Assembly (NCBI RefSeq): GCF_030295405.1
Contig: NZ_AP027080.1
Span: forward strand, 4,634,001 to 4,698,000
Reading direction: 5' to 3'
Length of the DNA: 64,000 nt
Source of the DNA: Mesoterricola silvestris
GTDB taxonomy: Bacteria > Acidobacteriota > Holophagae > Holophagales > Holophagaceae
A program made the position numbers and the translations under genes. Of this stretch, positions 25,115-36,117 are shown in pieces. Within the stretch, counting starts at the first letter, position 1. Each line of letters begins with the position of its first letter. The notes under the pieces were generated by a model. The model was not told where the DNA came from and did not search any database. It worked only from the letters and a program-made list of their open reading frames with translations.

Positions 25115-27253
25115 ATGGGGGGGACGCTCGCATGGGGAATCCTGGCCTGTCTGCCGGGTCTCGCGCAGGTGCAGGTGGCCCCGGCGGAGGTGGTGCTGGG
25201 GGCCGGGCAGAGGTGCGCCTTCCAGGCCACCCTGGCGCGGGCGCCGGGCGCCGACCCGTCCAGGCCGCCTTCCTGGGCCCGGGGGGAGCGGGAGCCGGAC
25301 CTGTGGCTCTGGACGCTCTCGGAGGGGGGGCCGGGCCACCTGGACGGCAGGGGCGTCTACACGGCGCCGGCGGGAGGTCCCGCGGAACGGACGCGGATCC
25401 GCGCCACCCTCGCGGCCTCGCCGGAGGTGTGGGGGGAGGCCACCGTGACCTTGATCCCCCTTCCCGATGTCCCCGTGGCCCTGGTGGGCCAGGTGCTGGG
25501 CCCGGACTGGGCGGCCCCCTACTCCACCTTCCTGCCCTTCGTGGAGGGCGACGTCCGGTGGCGTCCCCGGCCCGGGGTCGTGGCGCGCACCTCCCTGTGG
25601 GCCCATCCCCTGGAAGTGGGCTACGGCCTGCCCGCCCAGCTCACCTGGACCTTCCGCCCGGGCGCCGCCGGGGCGCGGCTCACGTACCGGGAGGGCTCCC
25701 AGACCGTTCGCAGGGACGTCTCGGGCCAGGACCGGGCCCTGCTCACCCTGCGGGGCTGGACCCGGCGCTGCCGGGTGGAATCCCTCCTCCCGGCCGGGGG
25801 CGGCACCTGGATCAGCTGCGTGGAAACCCGGCGTCTCCTCCCCCGGGGGCTCTTCCCCCTCCCGGAGGACGGGGAAGGCCCAGGCCTGGCGGCACGCTGC
25901 GCGGAGCCCAGCGGTCTCCTGGAGGTGCATCTCGGCCCCCGGCCCTCCGTCCTGGTGGCCGACGCGGGCGGCCATGCCCTCCACGTCCTGGACCCGGACC
26001 GGAAGGCGCGCACCTGGTGCGGGGACCCGGGCCAGCCGGGTCACCGGGACTCGCCCCCGCCCAAGGGCTGCCTGAGGCGGGTGGTGGAATCCCTGGCCGG
26101 CCTGCGGGAGCCGCCTCCCCGGTTCAACCGGCCCACCTTCCTCGCCCAGGGCATGGGGTGGGGCTGGGGGGCCTCCTGGCGGGTGATGGTGGCCGACAGC
26201 GGGAACCACGTCGTCCGGACCGTGACCCCCGTGGGCCGGGTGGGCACCCTGGCGGGCACCGCCGGCCATCCGGGCCACCTGGACGCGGTGGATCCTCTCG
26301 AGGCCCGGTTCAACACCCCCCAGGGCCTGGCCTGGGATCCGTGGGACCAGTCCCTCTACGTGGCCGACCAGGGGAATGCCGTCGTGCGCAAAGTCCACCG
26401 CCTGCACGGCGTCACCACGGTCGCCGGCCAGGTGGGCAACACCGGGTCCCGGGACGGGGGGCGCCAGGTGGCCCAGTTCACCAACCTCAAGGGCCTCCAA
26501 CGGACCCCCCGCCCCATGGGCCCGGCCCGTCTCTATGTCCTGGATGGCCATGCGGTCCGGGAAGTGAACCCGGGAACCGGCCAGGTGACCACGGTGCTGG
26601 GGCAGGTGGATGCGCCGGGCTTCCGGGATATCGGCCCGGGCCCGGAGCCCCCCCTCGCCCCCTGCCTCAACGACCCCTGGGACCTCAAGCCCTGCGGCCG
26701 CGCCTTCCTCATCGCCGATCGGGGCAACCACGCCGTGCGCCTCTGGGATGCCGCCCGGGGCTCCCTCACCACCCTGGCCGGCGATCCCGCCCTGCCGGTC
26801 ACCCGCAGCGGCCTGCTCCGGGACGGCATGGCCGTGCCCCTGGACGGGACCTACGGCGCCCTGCGGGGCCCCCGCGCCCTCCTCCCCCTTTCGCCGGGGC
26901 ACGTCCTCGTGGCGACGGAACCGTCGGTGGTCTCCCTGGGCCAGGGCGATCCGGCCCGGGAGCCCGCCTGGACCCTGCTCCTGGAATGCGCCGTGGAGCC
27001 GCGGGGCGGCACCTGCCAGGCCCGCTTCACCCTGGTCGGCGACCAGGAGGAGGTGGTCCCCATGGCCTACACGGTGGACTTCCTGGAGCCTGACGGCACC
27101 CTGGCCGGGCGCCGCACCGGCGACAGCTTCACCTGGCAGCCCATCCTGGCGGACGGCATCTTCGGCCAACAGGGCAAGGGCAGGGTCGTCGTCCGGTGCG
27201 TGACCCACCAGGGGCGCTCGGCGGGGGGGATGGTGGAGGTGGAAATCCGTTAG
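25115..27253 (+). CDS. Exported NHL-repeat beta-propeller protein
   Basis: A 712-residue protein with a short signal-like N-terminus ('WGILACLPGLAQV'). An Ig-like region (about 20-115) is followed by at least five NHL-type blades: 'VLVADAGGHALHVLD', 'VMVADSGNHVVRTVTP', 'LYVADQGNAVVRKVH', 'LYVLDGHAVREVNP' and 'FLIADRGNHAVRLWD'. Such propellers bind proteins or carbohydrates outside the cytoplasm. It has many Trp, Arg and Pro residues for an exported protein. ATG 25115 has GGAGG about 7 bases upstream. The partner and function are not known; a cell-surface role next to the DUF3187 protein is inferred. Confidence 0.7.
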   Translation: MGGTLAWGILACLPGLAQVQVAPAEVVLGAGQRCAFQATLARAPGADPSRPPSWARGEREPDLWLWTLSEGGPGHLDGRGVYTAPAGGPAERTRIRATLAASPEVWGEATVTLIPLPDVPVALVGQVLGPDWAAPYSTFLPFVEGDVRWRPRPGVVARTSLWAHPLEVGYGLPAQLTWTFRPGAAGARLTYREGSQTVRRDVSGQDRALLTLRGWTRRCRVESLLPAGGGTWISCVETRRLLPRGLFPLPEDGEGPGLAARCAEPSGLLEVHLGPRPSVLVADAGGHALHVLDPDRKARTWCGDPGQPGHRDSPPPKGCLRRVVESLAGLREPPPRFNRPTFLAQGMGWGWGASWRVMVADSGNHVVRTVTPVGRVGTLAGTAGHPGHLDAVDPLEARFNTPQGLAWDPWDQSLYVADQGNAVVRKVHRLHGVTTVAGQVGNTGSRDGGRQVAQFTNLKGLQRTPRPMGPARLYVLDGHAVREVNPGTGQVTTVLGQVDAPGFRDIGPGPEPPLAPCLNDPWDLKPCGRAFLIADRGNHAVRLWDAARGSLTTLAGDPALPVTRSGLLRDGMAVPLDGTYGALRGPRALLPLSPGHVLVATEPSVVSLGQGDPAREPAWTLLLECAVEPRGGTCQARFTLVGDQEEVVPMAYTVDFLEPDGTLAGRRTGDSFTWQPILADGIFGQQGKGRVVVRCVTHQGRSAGGMVEVEIR

Positions 27254-27263
27254 GGGCGCCGAC

Positions 27264-27298
27264 CCATCCCGGTTCCGGCCCTGCGGGAACGGGGATGG
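27264..27298. terminator. Hairpin between the NHL-protein gene and lpdA
   Basis: Stem ccatccc/gggatgg with a second block gttcc/ggaac and a single G-G mismatch, loop 9 nt. It sits in the 69-base convergent gap and could serve both genes. No T-run is seen. Confidence 0.45.
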
Positions 27299-27322
27299 AG
27301 CGGACGCACAGGATGGAGGGGA

Positions 27323-28729
27323 TCAGGCGTTCAGGGCCCGTCCGTACACGGCCCGCGCGGCCTCGGGGAAGGCCTCGTTGAGGGTGGGGTGGGGGTACAT
27401 CGTGTTGATGAGTTCGTCCACCGTGTACTCGCCGCCCAGGAGGGCCAGGCTCGAGGCCACCAGTTCCGTGGCCTTGGGGCCGATGATGTGGATGCCGAGG
27501 ATCTCGCCGTACTTCCGGTCGGCGACGATCTTCACGAAGCCGTGGGGCTCGCCGATGATGTTCGCCTTGGCCAGGGGCATGAAGGGGAAGGAGCCCACCT
27601 GCACGTCGTGGCCCTTTTCCCGGGCCTGGGCCTCGGTGAGGCCGATGCAGCCCACTTCGGGGTCGCAGTAGGTGACGCTGGGCACCCGGTCGTAGTTGAT
27701 GGGGTGGGGATGGACGTCCTTGCCCAGCGACTTCGCGGCGTGCTCGGCGGCCACGATGCCCTCGTCGGAGGCCACGTGGGCCAGCATGGGGGTCTTCACG
27801 ATGTCGCCGATGGCGTAGAGGCCGGGCTCGGCGGTGGCGAGGTAGGCGTCGACGGTCACGAAGCCGCGGTCCACCACGGCCTTGGTAGCCTCCAGGCCCA
27901 CCCCCGCGGTGACGGGGCCGCGGCCCACGGCCACCAGGAGGTGGCTGCACTCGACGACGCCGCCCTTCTCCCCTTCCAGGTGGCAGACCACCTTGTCCGG
28001 GAAGCGCTCGATGGAGGCGATCTTCGTCTTCACGCGCACGTCGATCTTGTCCTTCTTGGCCAGGATCTTCGCCAGCTCCTCGCCCATGGAGGCGTCCTCG
28101 ATGGGCAGGATGCGGTCCATGAACTCCACCAGCGTCACCTTGGAGCCCAGCCGCGCGAAGACCGACGCGAACTCCACGCCGATGGCGCCGGCGCCCAGGA
28201 TCACGAGGCTGGAGGGCAGCTCCGTCATGTCCAGGAGGTGGTCGCTGTTCACCACGCGCACGCCGTCGGTCTCCATGCCGGGGAGTTCCTTGGGGACGGA
28301 ACCGGTGGCCAGGATGATCCTGCGGGCCTCGTGGGTCTCGCCGGAAACCTCCACCTTGCCTCCGCCCAGGAGCCGGCCGGTGCCCTTGAGGAAGGTGACC
28401 TTGTTCTTCTTCATGAGGAACTCGACGCCCTTGCCGTTCTTCAGGACGATGCGGTTCTTGCGCTTCACGATGGCGGCCAGGTCGGCCTTGAGGGCCGAGA
28501 CGTCCACGCCGGCGATGCCGTAGTCCGCGAGGTCCGACATCTGGTCGTAGCGGTGGGCGGTCTCCAGCCAGGCCTTGGCGGGAATGCAGCCCCGGCGCAG
28601 GCAGGTGCCGCCGAGACCCGCGGGATCCTTCTCCACGATGGCGGTGGCCAGGCCCAGCTGGGCGCCGCGGATCGCCGCGATGTAGCCTCCGGGGCCGGAG
28701 CCGATGACGATGAGATCGAATTGGGCCAT
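27323..28729 (-). CDS. lpdA: Dihydrolipoyl dehydrogenase (E3)
   Basis: FAD flavoenzyme that reoxidises lipoamide in 2-oxoacid dehydrogenase or glycine cleavage complexes. The 468 residues include the FAD motif 'VIGSGPGGYIAAIRGAQLG', the redox disulfide C43-C48 ('GGTCLRRGCIPAK'), the NAD-binding 'VILGAGAIGVEFASVFARLG', 'GLYAIGDI' and the active-site 'YPHPTLNEAFPEA' His-Glu pair. Most family members have LNxGCIPSK where this has LRRGCIPAK, a mild variant. E1 and E2 genes are not adjacent. It follows plsC after 52 bases on the same strand. Confidence 0.93.
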   Translation of the reverse strand: MAQFDLIVIGSGPGGYIAAIRGAQLGLATAIVEKDPAGLGGTCLRRGCIPAKAWLETAHRYDQMSDLADYGIAGVDVSALKADLAAIVKRKNRIVLKNGKGVEFLMKKNKVTFLKGTGRLLGGGKVEVSGETHEARRIILATGSVPKELPGMETDGVRVVNSDHLLDMTELPSSLVILGAGAIGVEFASVFARLGSKVTLVEFMDRILPIEDASMGEELAKILAKKDKIDVRVKTKIASIERFPDKVVCHLEGEKGGVVECSHLLVAVGRGPVTAGVGLEATKAVVDRGFVTVDAYLATAEPGLYAIGDIVKTPMLAHVASDEGIVAAEHAAKSLGKDVHPHPINYDRVPSVTYCDPEVGCIGLTEAQAREKGHDVQVGSFPFMPLAKANIIGEPHGFVKIVADRKYGEILGIHIIGPKATELVASSLALLGGEYTVDELINTMYPHPTLNEAFPEAARAVYGRALNA

Positions 28730-28781
28730 TGCGGTGCTCCTGGAAGGTCAGAAAGATCCAACCCCCATGTTCCCACCCAAA

Positions 28782-29507
28782 TTAGCCTTTGGCCACCAGG
28801 GCTTTCACGGCCTCGTGGGCCGTCTCCCTGAGGACGTCGAGGTCTGGAATCTCGGAAGGCAGGATGGGACGGCCCACGTGGATGCGGAAGGTGCCCGGGG
28901 TGACCCGCCACCCGCCCGCGGGGAGCATCTCGAACCCGCCCGTGAGGCCCAGGGGCACCAGGGGCACGTCGGCGTCCTGGGCCAGGTTGAAGACGCCCTT
29001 CTTGAAGGGGAGCAGCGCGCCGTCCCGGGTGCGGGTGCCCTCGGGGAAGGCGGCCACGGTGGCGCCGTCGTGGATGAGGCGCGCGGCGCGCTTGAGGGAC
29101 GCGATGGCCTTGGGCCGGTTCCGGCGGTTGATGAAGATGCACCCGCCCATCCAGCACGCCGGGCCCAGCACGGGGATGAGGAGCATCTCGATCTTGGCCA
29201 GGTAAACCGGGTGGTTGGGCAGGTTGCAGGTGAGCATCATGGCGTCCAGGTAGGACGTGTGGTTGGCGATGTAGATCACCGGCTGGCGCCCCTCGCGGAT
29301 CTCCGCGGGCAGGTCCTCCCACCCGTCGATCTCGTGGCGCACGCCCCAGATGCGGCCCATGTGGGCGAAGTACACCTGGGCCACCTTGCCCATGGCCCTG
29401 CGCCCCCCCAGGAAGATCGACAGCAGGAAGCCCGCCACCGTGAACACGAAGAGCATCAGGAAGACGTACATCAGCACCAGGAAGGGCTTGACGAAGGGCC
29501 TCCTCAT
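28782..29507 (-). CDS. plsC: 1-acyl-sn-glycerol-3-phosphate acyltransferase
   Basis: Membrane-bound acyltransferase that makes phosphatidic acid from lysophosphatidic acid. 241 residues, with a hydrophobic anchor (about 9-34), the catalytic H83-x4-D88 box ('NHTSYLD'), the substrate motif 'FPEGTRTRDG' (about 152-161) and block III around 'VPLVPLGLTGG'. The start at 29507 overlaps the cyclophilin stop (ATGA). Longer readings upstream belong to the neighbouring gene. It is the middle gene of a cyclophilin-plsC-lpdA group. Confidence 0.9.
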   Translation of the reverse strand: MRRPFVKPFLVLMYVFLMLFVFTVAGFLLSIFLGGRRAMGKVAQVYFAHMGRIWGVRHEIDGWEDLPAEIREGRQPVIYIANHTSYLDAMMLTCNLPNHPVYLAKIEMLLIPVLGPACWMGGCIFINRRNRPKAIASLKRAARLIHDGATVAAFPEGTRTRDGALLPFKKGVFNLAQDADVPLVPLGLTGGFEMLPAGGWRVTPGTFRIHVGRPILPSEIPDLDVLRETAHEAVKALVAKG

Positions 29508-30115
29508 GGCGCCGCTACCACCTCGGCGGACTTGATCCGCACCGCGTACTCGGGGACGTTCTGCATGCCCTTGCGCATGATGGTGTTCACCTTCTCGATC
29601 TTGTCCACGGCCTCCATGCCCGAGACCACCCGGCCGAAGACGCAGTAGCCCGCGCCCGCCGCCGAGGGATCCTTGTAGTCCAGCGCGGCGTTGTCGGCGG
29701 TGTTGATGTAGAACTGGGCCGCGGCCGAACCCGGGTCCTCGGTGCGGGCCATGGCGATGGTGCCCCGGGTGTTCCGGAGCCCGCCCTGGAAGGCCGGGGC
29801 CGCCTCGTTGGGGATGGGCTCGTGGCAGGGCTTTTCCGTCAGGTCCGGCAGCATTCCGCCGCCCTGGATCATGAATCCCGCGATCACACGGTGGAAGATG
29901 GTGCCCGCGTAGTGCCCCTCCTTGACGTAGCGGAGGAAATTGGCGACGGTTTTCGGAGCCAGGGCGGGCTCCAGCTCCACCACCACGGGCCCGTAGCTGG
30001 TGAGGATCTGCACGCGCGGCCGGGCCTGGGGCGCCTCCTGGGCGGGAGGCGCGGCCGGGGTCTGGGCCAGGGCCGGGAGGACGCAGAGGAGGGCGGCGAT
30101 GAGGGCGGCTTTCAT
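29504..30115 (-). CDS. Exported cyclophilin-type peptidyl-prolyl isomerase
   Basis: Periplasmic folding catalyst, 203 residues. Signal peptide about 1-18 ('MKAALIAALLCVLPALAQ'), a Pro/Ala-rich spacer, then the cyclophilin domain: 'YGPVVVELEPALAPKTVANFLRY' region, the active-site 'FHRVIAGFMIQGGG' with the catalytic Arg, 'TIAMARTEDPGSAAAQFYIN' and 'VFGRVVSGMEAVDKIE'. ATG 30115 has GGAG 6 bases upstream; a TTG two codons earlier is an alternative. The gene overlaps plsC by four bases. Confidence 0.9.
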   Translation of the reverse strand: MKAALIAALLCVLPALAQTPAAPPAQEAPQARPRVQILTSYGPVVVELEPALAPKTVANFLRYVKEGHYAGTIFHRVIAGFMIQGGGMLPDLTEKPCHEPIPNEAAPAFQGGLRNTRGTIAMARTEDPGSAAAQFYINTADNAALDYKDPSAAGAGYCVFGRVVSGMEAVDKIEKVNTIMRKGMQNVPEYAVRIKSAEVVAAP

Positions 30116-30135
30116 GTTCAACTCCGGAGGACATT

Positions 30136-30164
30136 TTAAGTTATTTATTCGTTAAGGATGTCAA
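30136..30164 (-). promoter_or_regulatory. Candidate promoter of the cyclophilin-plsC-lpdA operon
   Basis: A perfect -35 TTGACA (plus-strand 30159-30164) with an AT-rich -10 region (ACTTAA/CTTAAA at 17-18 bp). It lies just upstream of the cyclophilin ribosome site in the region shared with divergent pilD. The -10 match is weak. Confidence 0.4.
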
Positions 30165-30203
30165 CGAAAGGTCCGAGGTTCCCCATCTTGCTATGCTTTT
30201 CCC

Positions 30204-31118
30204 ATGCCGACCTTCGATTTTCCCACCTGGTTCCTTTCGGCGATCCTGGCTCCCTTCGGCCTTGTTTTCGGATCCTTCGCCAACGTGCTCATCCACCGCC
30301 TGCCCCAGGAGGCCGAGGCGGACCGGGACGTGGTGCGCCGCCCCAGCCACTGTCCCAGCTGCAAGGCCCGCATCCGCCCCTGGCACAACATCCCCCTGGT
30401 GAGCTGGCTCTGGCTGCGGGGGCGGTGCGCCAGCTGCGGCTGGCGCATCCCGGTGCGCTACCCCCTGGTGGAATTCCTGGCCGGGGCCCTCCTGGCCGGG
30501 TCCGTGTGGGTGTTCCCCTTCGGCACCCTCATCTGGGCCAAGGGGGTGGTGTGCGGCTACGCCCTCCTGGTGCTCTTCTTCACGGACTTCACCGAATTCA
30601 TCCTGCCCGACGCCCTGCAGTTCCCCCTCATGGCCCTGGGCGTGCTCTTCACGATCCCCCAGATGCTATGGCCCCTGCACCTCACGTCCATCTGGGCCCC
30701 CGGCCTGACGATCCTGAGCGTCGACACCTTCGGCAACGCCCTGCAGGCCGCGCCCTGCTGGAGCACCCTGGGCCCGCGCGTGACCTGGCAGGACAGCCTC
30801 CTGGGCCTGGCCATCGGGTACGGCGTCCCCTGGGGCCTCAACCTCCTCTACCGCCTCATCCGGAAGACCGACGGCATCGGCATGGGGGACTTCAAGATGC
30901 TGGCGTGGCTGGGGGCCTTCTGGGGGTGGGCGCCGATGCTGGGGATCCTGTTCGGGGGCGCCCTGCTGGGCAGCGCGGTGGGGCTGCCACTCCTGCTCCT
31001 GCGCAAGGCCAAGGCCCAGACCATGCTCCCCTTCGGCTGCGGCCTGGCCCTGGCGACGCCGGTGGTGGTGTTCTACGGGCCGGCGCTGTGGAGAGCCTAC
31101 CTGGGGATGATCGGCTGA
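30204..31118 (+). CDS. pilD: Prepilin peptidase / N-methyltransferase (type IV, A24)
   Basis: Inner-membrane aspartic protease that cleaves and methylates type IV prepilins and pseudopilins. 304 residues with about eight membrane segments. A zinc-binding tetracysteine sits in the first cytoplasmic loop: C50-xx-C53 and C75-xx-C78. The catalytic aspartates are D128 ('FFTDFTEFILPD') and D229 in the GxGD motif 'GIGMGDFKML'. It stands alone rather than in a pilus operon. The pseudopilin at 16531-16920 is a likely substrate. Confidence 0.95.
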   Translation: MPTFDFPTWFLSAILAPFGLVFGSFANVLIHRLPQEAEADRDVVRRPSHCPSCKARIRPWHNIPLVSWLWLRGRCASCGWRIPVRYPLVEFLAGALLAGSVWVFPFGTLIWAKGVVCGYALLVLFFTDFTEFILPDALQFPLMALGVLFTIPQMLWPLHLTSIWAPGLTILSVDTFGNALQAAPCWSTLGPRVTWQDSLLGLAIGYGVPWGLNLLYRLIRKTDGIGMGDFKMLAWLGAFWGWAPMLGILFGGALLGSAVGLPLLLLRKAKAQTMLPFGCGLALATPVVVFYGPALWRAYLGMIG

Positions 31119-31438
31119 GCCGGGGTTCCCGCTGGGTTGAAGGCGGCAAGCCCTAGGTCATGAATCGATGGGTTGTTCTCGGGGTTCTGGCTCCAGCATT
31201 GACCTGACGTTCTTTATCCTGCCTTTTCCCCTGGATCCTGTTTATCCCCGTTAAACTTCGCCGGGAGTTGTCGCCGGCCTAGGTTCAAGGACGTCAAGTA
31301 ACATGCGCTCCGACCCACCTCTGCGGCAGCCCTGCGGAAACCGGGATGAACGCCGATCCATGGGATGAACAGGGATCCGCTCGACCTGGGACAGCCCCTT
31401 CATCGCGGTTTCAAGGCACCTGGGGTTTGCCGGCGCCC
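31119..31438. other. Convergent intergenic region between pilD and alaS
   Basis: 320 bases with no credible gene. Its right two-thirds is repeat family B copy 2 (31216-31432). The left 97 bases show no recognised feature. Confidence 0.6.
31216..31432 (-). repeat. Repeat family B, copy 2 (about 217 bp)
   Basis: Inverted copy of 17446-17663, aligning end to end with few gaps. Shared blocks include 'ggcgttcatcccggtttccg', 'cgcagaggtgggtcggagcg' and 'gatccaggggaaaaggcagg'. It ends 7 bases from the alaS stop, and copy 1 ends 15 bases from the chemoreceptor stop, so it is placed the same way relative to a converging gene. Confidence 0.85.
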
Positions 31439-34075
<2,637 letters not shown>

Positions 34076-34087
34076 GATCCCACTTTC

Positions 34088-35623
34088 TTAATGACGGAAA
34101 TGCCGGGTGCCGGTGAAGAAGAGCCATACCCCCAGGCGCTGGGCGGCCTCGATGACGTCCTTGTCGCGCAGGGAGCCGCCGGGTTCGATGATGGCGGAAA
34201 CGCCGTGCTGCGCGGCCAGTTCCAGGCCGTCGGCGAAGGGGAAGAAGGCGTCCGAGCCCAGGATGGATCCCCGGGCCCGGTCCCCCGCCTTGCGGCAGGC
34301 GATCTCCACGGAATCCACGCGGCTCATCTGGCCCGCGCCGATGCCCACGGTGCCCCCGTCCCGCACCAGGACGATGGCGTTGGACTTCACGGCCTTGGCC
34401 ACGGTCTGGGCGAGGACCATGTCCTCCACCAGGGGCTTGGGGCCCTTGCCGGTGGCCTTGACCTGCCACTGGTCCACGGGGGTGAAGGCGTCGTCGGGGC
34501 GCTGCACCAGGAACCCGCCGCCGATGCTGCGCAGGTCCAGGCCGTGGGCCGAAAGGGGCCAGGTGGCGGGGGTCTCCAGGAGCCGCAGCTGCTTCTTGGC
34601 GGCGAAGAGGGCGAGGGCCTCGGGGGAGAAGGCCGGGGCCATGACCACTTCCCAGAAGCTCTGGACCATGGCCTGGGCCACTTCCACCCCCACGGGGCGG
34701 TTGAAGGCGGCGATGCCCCCGAAGGAGGAGACGGGATCCCCCGCCTGGGCCTTCAGGAAGGCCTCCAGCACATGGGGCCCCCGGCCCACGCCGCAGGGGT
34801 TGTTGTGCTTGACGATGACGCAGGAGGGCGCCGCGAACTGGAAGACGGTGCGGGCCGCGGCGTCGGCGTCCAGGAGGTTGTTGAAGCTCAGTTCCTTGCC
34901 CTGGAGCTGGCGGCAGGCGGCGATGCCCTCCGCCGGGGCGCCGGGGCGCACGTAGAAGGCGGCGGGCTGGTGGGGGTTCTCCCCGTAGCGCAGGGTCTGC
35001 TTGGCCTCCAGGCCGATGCTGAGGCGCTCGGGCAGGCCCTCCCCCAGGGCGCCGGAGGCCATCCAGGCGCTGATGGCCGCGTCGTAGGCGGCGGTGCGCT
35101 GGAAGGCGGCCAGGGCGCAGGCCCGGCGGTCCTCCAGGGACCAGGTGCCTTCGGCCTGCTTTTTCAAGAACGATTCATACTGGTTAGGATCCGTAAGGAC
35201 GGTCACCGTGGCGTGGTTCTTGGAGGCGGAGCGGATCATGCTGGGGCCGCCGATGTCGATCTGCTCGATGCACTCGGCGGCGGTGACCCCGGGCTTGGCC
35301 ACGGTGGCCTCGAAGGGGTAGAGGTTGACCACCACCAGGTCGATGGGGCCGATTCCCAGGCGGGCGGCGTCCGCCACGTGGGCGGGGTCGTCCCGGCGGA
35401 AGAGGAGGCCCCCGTGGATGCGGGGGTGGAGGGTCTTCACCCGGCCCCCGAAGGCTTCGGGGGCGCCGGTGTAGTCCGCCACCTCCCGCACCGGCACGCC
35501 GGCCTCCCCCAGGGCCTTGAGGGTGCCCCCGGTGGCCAGCAGGTCCCAGCCCAGGTTCACCAGGCCCTTGGCCAAGGGCAGGAGACCTGTCTTGTCGTAG
35601 ACCGAAATCAGAGCCGTAGCCAT
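34088..35623 (-). CDS. purH: Bifunctional AICAR formyltransferase / IMP cyclohydrolase
   Basis: Catalyses the last two steps of purine synthesis: formylation of AICAR with 10-formyl-THF, then closure to IMP. 511 residues. The N-terminal IMPCH domain ('ISVYDKTGLLPLAKGL', 'GGRVKTLHPRIHGGLL', 'DIGGPSMIRSASKNH') and the C-terminal AICARFT domain ('LRYGENPHQPAAFY', 'VIVKHNNPCGVG', 'GSDAFFPFADGLE') are both complete. The start at 35623 has GGGGAA upstream; the frame extends further 5' but that part is non-coding. folD at 10375 would supply its cofactor cycle. Confidence 0.96.
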   Translation of the reverse strand: MATALISVYDKTGLLPLAKGLVNLGWDLLATGGTLKALGEAGVPVREVADYTGAPEAFGGRVKTLHPRIHGGLLFRRDDPAHVADAARLGIGPIDLVVVNLYPFEATVAKPGVTAAECIEQIDIGGPSMIRSASKNHATVTVLTDPNQYESFLKKQAEGTWSLEDRRACALAAFQRTAAYDAAISAWMASGALGEGLPERLSIGLEAKQTLRYGENPHQPAAFYVRPGAPAEGIAACRQLQGKELSFNNLLDADAAARTVFQFAAPSCVIVKHNNPCGVGRGPHVLEAFLKAQAGDPVSSFGGIAAFNRPVGVEVAQAMVQSFWEVVMAPAFSPEALALFAAKKQLRLLETPATWPLSAHGLDLRSIGGGFLVQRPDDAFTPVDQWQVKATGKGPKPLVEDMVLAQTVAKAVKSNAIVLVRDGGTVGIGAGQMSRVDSVEIACRKAGDRARGSILGSDAFFPFADGLELAAQHGVSAIIEPGGSLRDKDVIEAAQRLGVWLFFTGTRHFRH

Positions 35624-35718
35624 GGCGTTCCCCGGAAAGATCCATTCTTTCATGGAGAAGCGAAGGGGAAAACCCCGGAAGGGCGATAGGATGCAGGGCA
35701 GGATCAAGGGAGGTTCCA

Positions 35719-36057
35719 TTGGACGTTCAGGTGGAGGTCCAGTTCACCATCCAGCACACCATGGAGGAGCTGAAGGAACAGTTCGTCCGGCGGGGCCACA
35801 TCCCCGACTGGCGGGTCATCGACGCCGAGACCCGCCCCCAGCTCTTCTTCGAGACCCGCATCGTCTCGTTCAACCTCTCCTCGGAGGAGGACCGGCGGGC
35901 CTGGTTCGTGTTCAGCCTGGAGGCCTGCGGGGAGCTCCGCAAGCGCATCCCCATCCACAATGTGGTGCCCTCCGGGGTGAATATCGATATCCCGAACCTG
36001 GAGGAATTCCTTAATTTCTGCAGGAACTGCCTAGTCGCCACCCCGGGCGCGCCCTGA
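35719..36057 (+). CDS. Unknown 112-residue soluble protein
   Basis: Not recognised. An acidic/amphipathic alpha-beta protein without signal peptide or membrane segment, with a long hydrophilic N-terminal helix ('TMEELKEQFVRRGHIPDW'), 'RPQLFFETRIVSFNLSSEED' in the middle and a C-terminal 'FLNFCRNCLVATPG' that has a CxxC-like Cys pair spaced C-R-N-C. The TTG start at 35719 is chosen because GGGAGG lies 5 bases upstream. It is divergent from purH and 60 bases before nuoG, so it may be expressed with nuoG. Codon bias is like its neighbours, so it is likely real. Confidence 0.65.
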   Translation: MDVQVEVQFTIQHTMEELKEQFVRRGHIPDWRVIDAETRPQLFFETRIVSFNLSSEEDRRAWFVFSLEACGELRKRIPIHNVVPSGVNIDIPNLEEFLNFCRNCLVATPGAP

Positions 36058-36117
36058 TACCCCCCTGGTTCCATCCCCCCCTTTGCCTCATGCTGGAAGG
36101 CTGACTCGGGAAAAGCC

